Below are positions 33,589 to 36,994 of a stretch of DNA of 36,994 bases, in pieces. Location: contig PBOU01000128.1 in assembly GCA_002724415.1 (NCBI GenBank), forward strand, positions 1 through 36,994, written 5' to 3'. Every line of letters begins with the position of its first letter. Within the stretch, counting starts at the first letter, position 1. The position numbers were made by a program, and so were the translations under genes. Under the pieces are notes generated by a model, which was not told where the DNA came from, searched no databases, and worked only from the letters and a program-made list of their open reading frames with translations. Source of the stretch: Planctomycetaceae bacterium. GTDB taxonomy: Bacteria; Planctomycetota; Planctomycetia; Planctomycetales; Planctomycetaceae.

Positions 33589-34782
33589 GTGCCTGAACCC
33601 CGACTGCCGATTCGTCCCGAGCCCGGACCGGCCTGGTGGGTTCCGTTTGTCTGGATCGAATATGCCATGCAGCGGATCGTCTGTTTTGTGAGTGGCTCGG
33701 CCACTCTCAAGGTCGTGTTCGGCGTGTTGGCGCTGGTCGTGGCCACCACGCCGTTGGTCTACGTCATCGAAGCCCCCGAGAGGAACCGGGCCCGCGACCA
33801 CTTGAAGTGGTTGGTGCTGGTTGATGCCAGTGGCCGTCCCGGCGGCGGTGGTGCCGTCCGCGAGATTCTCGAGGACTTCAATCGGCGTGGTTCGAAATCT
33901 CTGGCCGGATTGCGTTTGCGAGAGAAGGACCTGGCTGGATTGCAGCTTCCCGAGGCGGCCCTGGTGCGGGTCGATTTCTCCGGGACGGTATTGGCCGGTG
34001 CGAACTTCTCTCGAGCCGATCTCAGCAATGTTGTCCTCGATGGTGGCAACCTGCGTGCGGCGAATCTCTCCCAGGCTCGTCTCCCCGGTGCCACGGCTCG
34101 AAATGTTGATCTGCGCGAGGCCAACTTGTCTCGGATCGATGGCCACGAGGTGGACTTCAGTGGGGCGGACCTGAGAGGTGCCAATTTCAACGAGGCCTAC
34201 CTGTACATGGCCTCTTTTCGGTCGGCTGATCTGACCGGAGTGCGACTGGGAATGACGCTCGCATCCGGGGGCCGTTACCGGGGGACCGACATGACCGCGG
34301 CGATGAGCGGTGGCCCCGACTTGCGGTTGGCCGATTTCACCGGGGCCCGATTGGCTGGCGCGGACCTCACTGCCGCCCTGCTCGAGGGAAACCGGTTCAC
34401 TCGGGCGATTCTCAACGGGGCGAGTCTTCGCGGTGCCCAGTTGCGCCAAGCCGATTTTACCGGGGCACAACTCAAGGACAGCGACCTGACCCGGGCCCAG
34501 CTCAATGGCAGCATCCTCCGCGAGGCCGACCTGACCGGTGCGACTCTCACCGGGGCGGATCTCAGTGGAGCCGACCTGGCCAATGCGCGACTGGACGCCG
34601 CCGTCGTGGGCCGCGTGGACTGGTTCAAGTGGCTCACCGAACTGGCCTTGCCACCTGTTCGTATCACAGAAATTGCAAGCCAGTGGCGAGTGATCGAGAG
34701 CCAGGCGAGCAATGGACAGACGCGTTTTGTCATCCAGGCCAATCGCCAACCGGCGGCTGCCTCGACGGCAAATTCCAACTGA
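33589..34782 (+). CDS. Membrane-anchored pentapeptide-repeat protein
   Basis: The product is 397 residues from GTG 33589. A Pro-rich N-terminus precedes one membrane helix at about residues 41-61 (KVVFGVLALVVATTPLVYVI), and then a charged linker. From about 104 to 336 the protein is a pentapeptide-repeat beta-helix, with motifs such as ADLSN, ANLSQ, ADLRG, ANFNE, ADLTG, ADFTG and ADLSG. One irregular segment at about 222-245 (TLASGGRYRGTDMTAAMSGG) may form a loop. A short C-terminal domain (about 337-397) follows. Such repeats form rigid four-sided rods; no enzymatic motif is present. It is 41 bases upstream of the galU-like gene and probably co-transcribed, but its role with sugar-nucleotide enzymes is unclear. 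Confidence 0.9.
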   Translation: MPEPRLPIRPEPGPAWWVPFVWIEYAMQRIVCFVSGSATLKVVFGVLALVVATTPLVYVIEAPERNRARDHLKWLVLVDASGRPGGGGAVREILEDFNRRGSKSLAGLRLREKDLAGLQLPEAALVRVDFSGTVLAGANFSRADLSNVVLDGGNLRAANLSQARLPGATARNVDLREANLSRIDGHEVDFSGADLRGANFNEAYLYMASFRSADLTGVRLGMTLASGGRYRGTDMTAAMSGGPDLRLADFTGARLAGADLTAALLEGNRFTRAILNGASLRGAQLRQADFTGAQLKDSDLTRAQLNGSILREADLTGATLTGADLSGADLANARLDAAVVGRVDWFKWLTELALPPVRITEIASQWRVIESQASNGQTRFVIQANRQPAAASTANSN

Positions 34783-34823
34783 TCATCCTGACTTCCTCTC
34801 AGAGTTTCTTTCGGAAATCCAGC

Positions 34824-35723
34824 ATGGCGATCGATCTGGCCGTTGTTCCTGTCGCGGGGCAGGGGACCCGACTGTTGCCCTCGACCAAGAGTCAGCCCAA
34901 GGAGATGTTGCCGGTGGGCCGCAAGCCGGTCGTGCAATATGTCGTGGAGGAGCTGGCCAATTCGGGAATCCACCGGCTGATGTTCATCACCGGTCCCGGC
35001 AAGGCATCGATCGAGAACCACTTTGACACGAACTGGGAACTGATCACGTTTTTGCGAGAAACCGGTCGCGAGGAACTGCTCGAGGAACTCGACTTTGAAC
35101 GTCAGAGCCTGGAGTACTTCTACACACGGCAGCGACGACAGTTGGGCCTGGGCCACGCGGTGTTGTGCGCCCGGCCCCTGGTCGACGATCAGCCGTTCGT
35201 GGTTGCTCTGGGTGATTCGATCATTGGCGTCAATGCGCAGTCGGATATCGTGGCCCGCATGGTCGAGCGATTTGAAGCCGAGAGTGCCGATGTGGTCGTG
35301 GCCTTCGAGGAGGTGCCCAGCCAGGACGTGGTTCGGTATGGAATTGCGAGTCCCGGTGGTGATGGTCAGGCGGGCGATATCTTTGAACTGGCCGACCTGG
35401 TCGAGAAGCCCTCGGTCGATGAGGCTCCCAGCCGACTGGCAGTCGCCGCTCGTTACGTGCTGTCCCCGCGAATCTTCGACGCGTTGGAGAAAACCGAGCC
35501 TGGCAAGGGGGGCGAGATTCAGTTGACCGACGCGATTCGCAGTGTCCTGGCCGACGGTGGACGGGGGATCGGGATCCGATTGCAACCCGATGAACGACGC
35601 TTTGATATCGGCAACTTTGGCAGTTATTTCCGGGCGTTCACCGAGTTTGCACTGGCTGATCCACGCTATGGACGGGGACTCCGTGAGCATCTTCGTGACC
35701 TGCTCGACGGTGGCACCTCCTGA
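34824..35723 (+). CDS. galU: UTP--sugar-1-phosphate uridylyltransferase (GalU-type)
   Basis: This 299-residue cytoplasmic nucleotidyltransferase has the usual GalU length. The nucleotide-binding start is AGQGTRLLPSTKSQPKEMLP (residues 11-30), and the following VGRKPVVQYVVEE differs from the common VDKP-x-IQY. QLGLGHAVLCARPLV, FVVALGDSII, DVVRYGIA, VEKPSVDEAPS and GGEIQLTDAIRSVL are further GalU signatures. It joins UTP and a sugar-1-phosphate to give UDP-sugar and pyrophosphate, normally UDP-glucose. Its stop overlaps the start of a glucuronokinase-like gene (TGATG), so glucuronate-1-phosphate may be its real or second substrate (inference). Confidence 0.88.
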   Translation: MAIDLAVVPVAGQGTRLLPSTKSQPKEMLPVGRKPVVQYVVEELANSGIHRLMFITGPGKASIENHFDTNWELITFLRETGREELLEELDFERQSLEYFYTRQRRQLGLGHAVLCARPLVDDQPFVVALGDSIIGVNAQSDIVARMVERFEAESADVVVAFEEVPSQDVVRYGIASPGGDGQAGDIFELADLVEKPSVDEAPSRLAVAARYVLSPRIFDALEKTEPGKGGEIQLTDAIRSVLADGGRGIGIRLQPDERRFDIGNFGSYFRAFTEFALADPRYGRGLREHLRDLLDGGTS

Positions 35724-36748
35724 TGCAGTTGATCCGTCAACGAGCCACGGCGCGGGCCGGACTGCTGGGAAATCCCTCCGACGGGTACAACGGCCGGACG
35801 GTCTCGGTGGCGCTGGAGGACTTCTGGGCCGAGACGATCCTTTACGAGTGGGACCGGGTCGAGATCCTGTTGAGCCAGGAAGACCAGAGCCGATTTGATT
35901 CGGTGGCTGACCTGGCCGAAGATGTCCGGTTGCACGGCTACTACGGTGGCGTGAGGCTGGTCAAGGCGACGATCAAGACGTTCGTCGAGTACTGCCAACG
36001 ACAGAACATTGTTCTGCACGACCGCAACTTTGCAGTCCGTTACACCTCCAATATTCCTCGAGCAGTCGGGCTGGCTGGCTCCAGCGCCATCATCGTGGCG
36101 ACGTTGCGTGCACTGATGGAGTTTTACGAGGTGCAGATTCCCCGCCGTGTGCAACCATCGTTGGTCTTGAAAGTTGAGACGGGAGAACTGGGGATCACCG
36201 CCGGACTGCAGGATCGGGTGATACAGGTGTATGGCGGGCTGGTGGCGATGGACTTCGGCAACGACGCCACCGAGTCGTGCGAGGGTTTCGAGTGCGGGGA
36301 TTATCGGCGACTCGATCCGTTGCTGTTGCCCAGGCTCTACGTGGCCTATTCGAGAGACGCCGGTGAACCGACCGAGGTGTTCCACAACCGGCTGCGCGAA
36401 CGATTTGACCAGGGCGAGTCCCAGGTGATCGAGGCAATGGAACGATTTGCGGAACTGACCAGCGAGGGAATCCAGGCATTGGCCGACGGTGACACCCAGC
36501 GGTTGCACCAAATGATGGATGCGAATTACGACACCCGGGCGTCGATTTGCCGATTGCCGGCCGAACATGTGGCCATGGTCGAGGCGGCTCGCTCGGTTGG
36601 TGCCAGCGCAAAATTCGCAGGGTCCGGCGGAGCCATTGTCGGACATTGCCATGACGAGGCGATGTGCGAACGCCTGGAACAGGTTCTGGCGCCGCTGGGC
36701 TGCCGGGTGATCACGCCAACGATCGCGCCGCCGGAAGACGCCGGTTGA
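35723..36748 (+). CDS. GHMP kinase resembling plant glucuronokinase
   Basis: This 341-residue GHMP-superfamily kinase has the ATP-binding motif IPRAVGLAGSSAI (residues 111-123). The N-terminus ATARAGLLGNPSDGYNGRTVS, the segments HGYYGGVRLVKA and GELGITAGLQDRVIQVYGGLVAMDF, and the C-terminal GASAKFAGSGGAIV follow plant glucuronokinase as I recall it, segment by segment. Asp164 in GLQDR is a candidate catalytic residue. Glucuronokinase makes D-glucuronate-1-phosphate from glucuronate and ATP. The start overlaps the galU-like stop, so the pair could convert free glucuronate to UDP-glucuronate. Other GHMP substrates (galacturonate, heptose, arabinose) cannot be excluded. Confidence 0.85.
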   Translation: MQLIRQRATARAGLLGNPSDGYNGRTVSVALEDFWAETILYEWDRVEILLSQEDQSRFDSVADLAEDVRLHGYYGGVRLVKATIKTFVEYCQRQNIVLHDRNFAVRYTSNIPRAVGLAGSSAIIVATLRALMEFYEVQIPRRVQPSLVLKVETGELGITAGLQDRVIQVYGGLVAMDFGNDATESCEGFECGDYRRLDPLLLPRLYVAYSRDAGEPTEVFHNRLRERFDQGESQVIEAMERFAELTSEGIQALADGDTQRLHQMMDANYDTRASICRLPAEHVAMVEAARSVGASAKFAGSGGAIVGHCHDEAMCERLEQVLAPLGCRVITPTIAPPEDAG

Positions 36749-36768
36749 CGACAGGGCAGGAGATGACA

Positions 36769-36786
36769 GTGACCCACCGGGGTCAC
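36769..36786. terminator. Hairpin between convergent genes
   Basis: GTGACCC (36769-36775) pairs with GGGTCAC (36780-36786) around a 4-base loop, in the 40-base gap between the kinase stop and the end of the convergent partial gene. There is no U-tract. A bidirectional terminator is plausible. Confidence 0.4.
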
Positions 36787-36788
36787 CG

Positions 36789-36994
36789 CTAGGGGATCAC
36801 CACCGAACCGTCGGAACTGCCGACTTCCCCGGAGTTCAACGCGGACGAATCGACCGTGAATCCACCGCCCCCGGTGTTGAGCAGGTCGAAATTGAATTCG
36901 CCGCTGGGTGGCGTGTTGGCGCTGGAGTTGCCGGTCAACGTCAGGTTGACTGTTCCGGTGCCGGAGTTGGTGAAGATCGCCTCGGCCACGTCGC
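36789..36994 (-). CDS. C-terminal fragment of a probable secreted beta-rich protein
   Basis: The last 68 complete codons of a gene that enters from the right edge are visible; the in-frame GTG at 36989 is unlikely to be the true start, because the frame stays open to the edge. The sequence (AEAIFTNSGTGTVNLTLTG, FNFDLLNTGGGGFTVDSS, EVGSSDGSVVIP) is rich in Gly, Ser, Thr and Asn, and alternates hydrophobic and polar residues. This pattern is typical of beta-sandwich or repeat domains at the end of large secreted planctomycete proteins. It ends in TAG at 36791-36789. No specific family is recognised. Confidence 0.6.
   Translation of the reverse strand, partial: DVAEAIFTNSGTGTVNLTLTGNSSANTPPSGEFNFDLLNTGGGGFTVDSSALNSGEVGSSDGSVVIP

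Noticed and set aside
33442-34749. Minus-strand open frame with periodic repeats
   Set aside because: The periodicity is the mirror of the pentapeptide repeats on the plus strand, which have the Shine-Dalgarno and membrane anchor.

Overview
The window looks like a chromosomal stretch of a Planctomycetota bacterium, probably a free-living heterotroph. This is inferred from GC-rich DNA and from a gene set typical of that phylum: two secreted sulfatases, a cytochrome c/DUF1549/DUF1553 protein beside a Tat-exported DUF1501 protein, a DUF1080 protein, a VWA/LolA-like/ExbB-type cluster and several exported proteins of unknown function. Genes are dense, many joined by 4-base ATGA overlaps. No gene-free stretch exceeds 300 bases, and no CRISPR array, insertion sequence, phage or rRNA gene was seen.

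Layout. (1) 1-3207, minus strand: LolA-like protein, VWA protein, repeat-scaffold protein, and the start of a gene leaving the left edge whose product has a signal peptide and PAETQ repeats. (2) 3467-6878, plus: two tandem paralogous exported proteins and a DUF11 lipoprotein. (3) 6929-14741: serine hydrolase, a stand-alone tRNA-Leu(GAG) with promoter and terminator hairpin, sulfatase, methionine aminopeptidase, PPP-type phosphatase, second sulfatase, thioredoxin-fold protein and a membrane diguanylate cyclase. (4) 14774-28073, a catabolic-looking island of short operons: AstE/AspA-type deacylase plus threonine-synthase-like enzyme (minus); RraA-like aldolase, GSAM-like aminotransferase and PhyH dioxygenase (plus); class IV aminotransferase, class III aminotransferase and Gfo/Idh/MocA oxidoreductase (minus); TerC (plus); DMFase-like amidohydrolase, MFS transporter and enolase-superfamily enzyme (minus). 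(5) 28098-33347, minus: c-type cytochrome/DUF1549/DUF1553 protein, DUF1501 protein and DUF1080 protein, ending at a clear terminator. (6) 33589-36748, plus: membrane pentapeptide-repeat protein, GalU-type uridylyltransferase and a GHMP kinase closely resembling plant glucuronokinase. (7) The C-terminus of a probable secreted protein enters from the right edge on the minus strand.

The strongest functional story is the last operon. A sugar-1-phosphate uridylyltransferase overlaps a glucuronokinase-like kinase, which would give a plant-type salvage route from glucuronate through glucuronate-1-phosphate to UDP-glucuronate. The central island looks like one or more undescribed routes for degrading an N-acylated or amino organic compound. 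Its enzymes share chemistry with known amino-compound catabolism, but the set matches no pathway I can name; the substrate is unknown and the linkage is inference from gene order.
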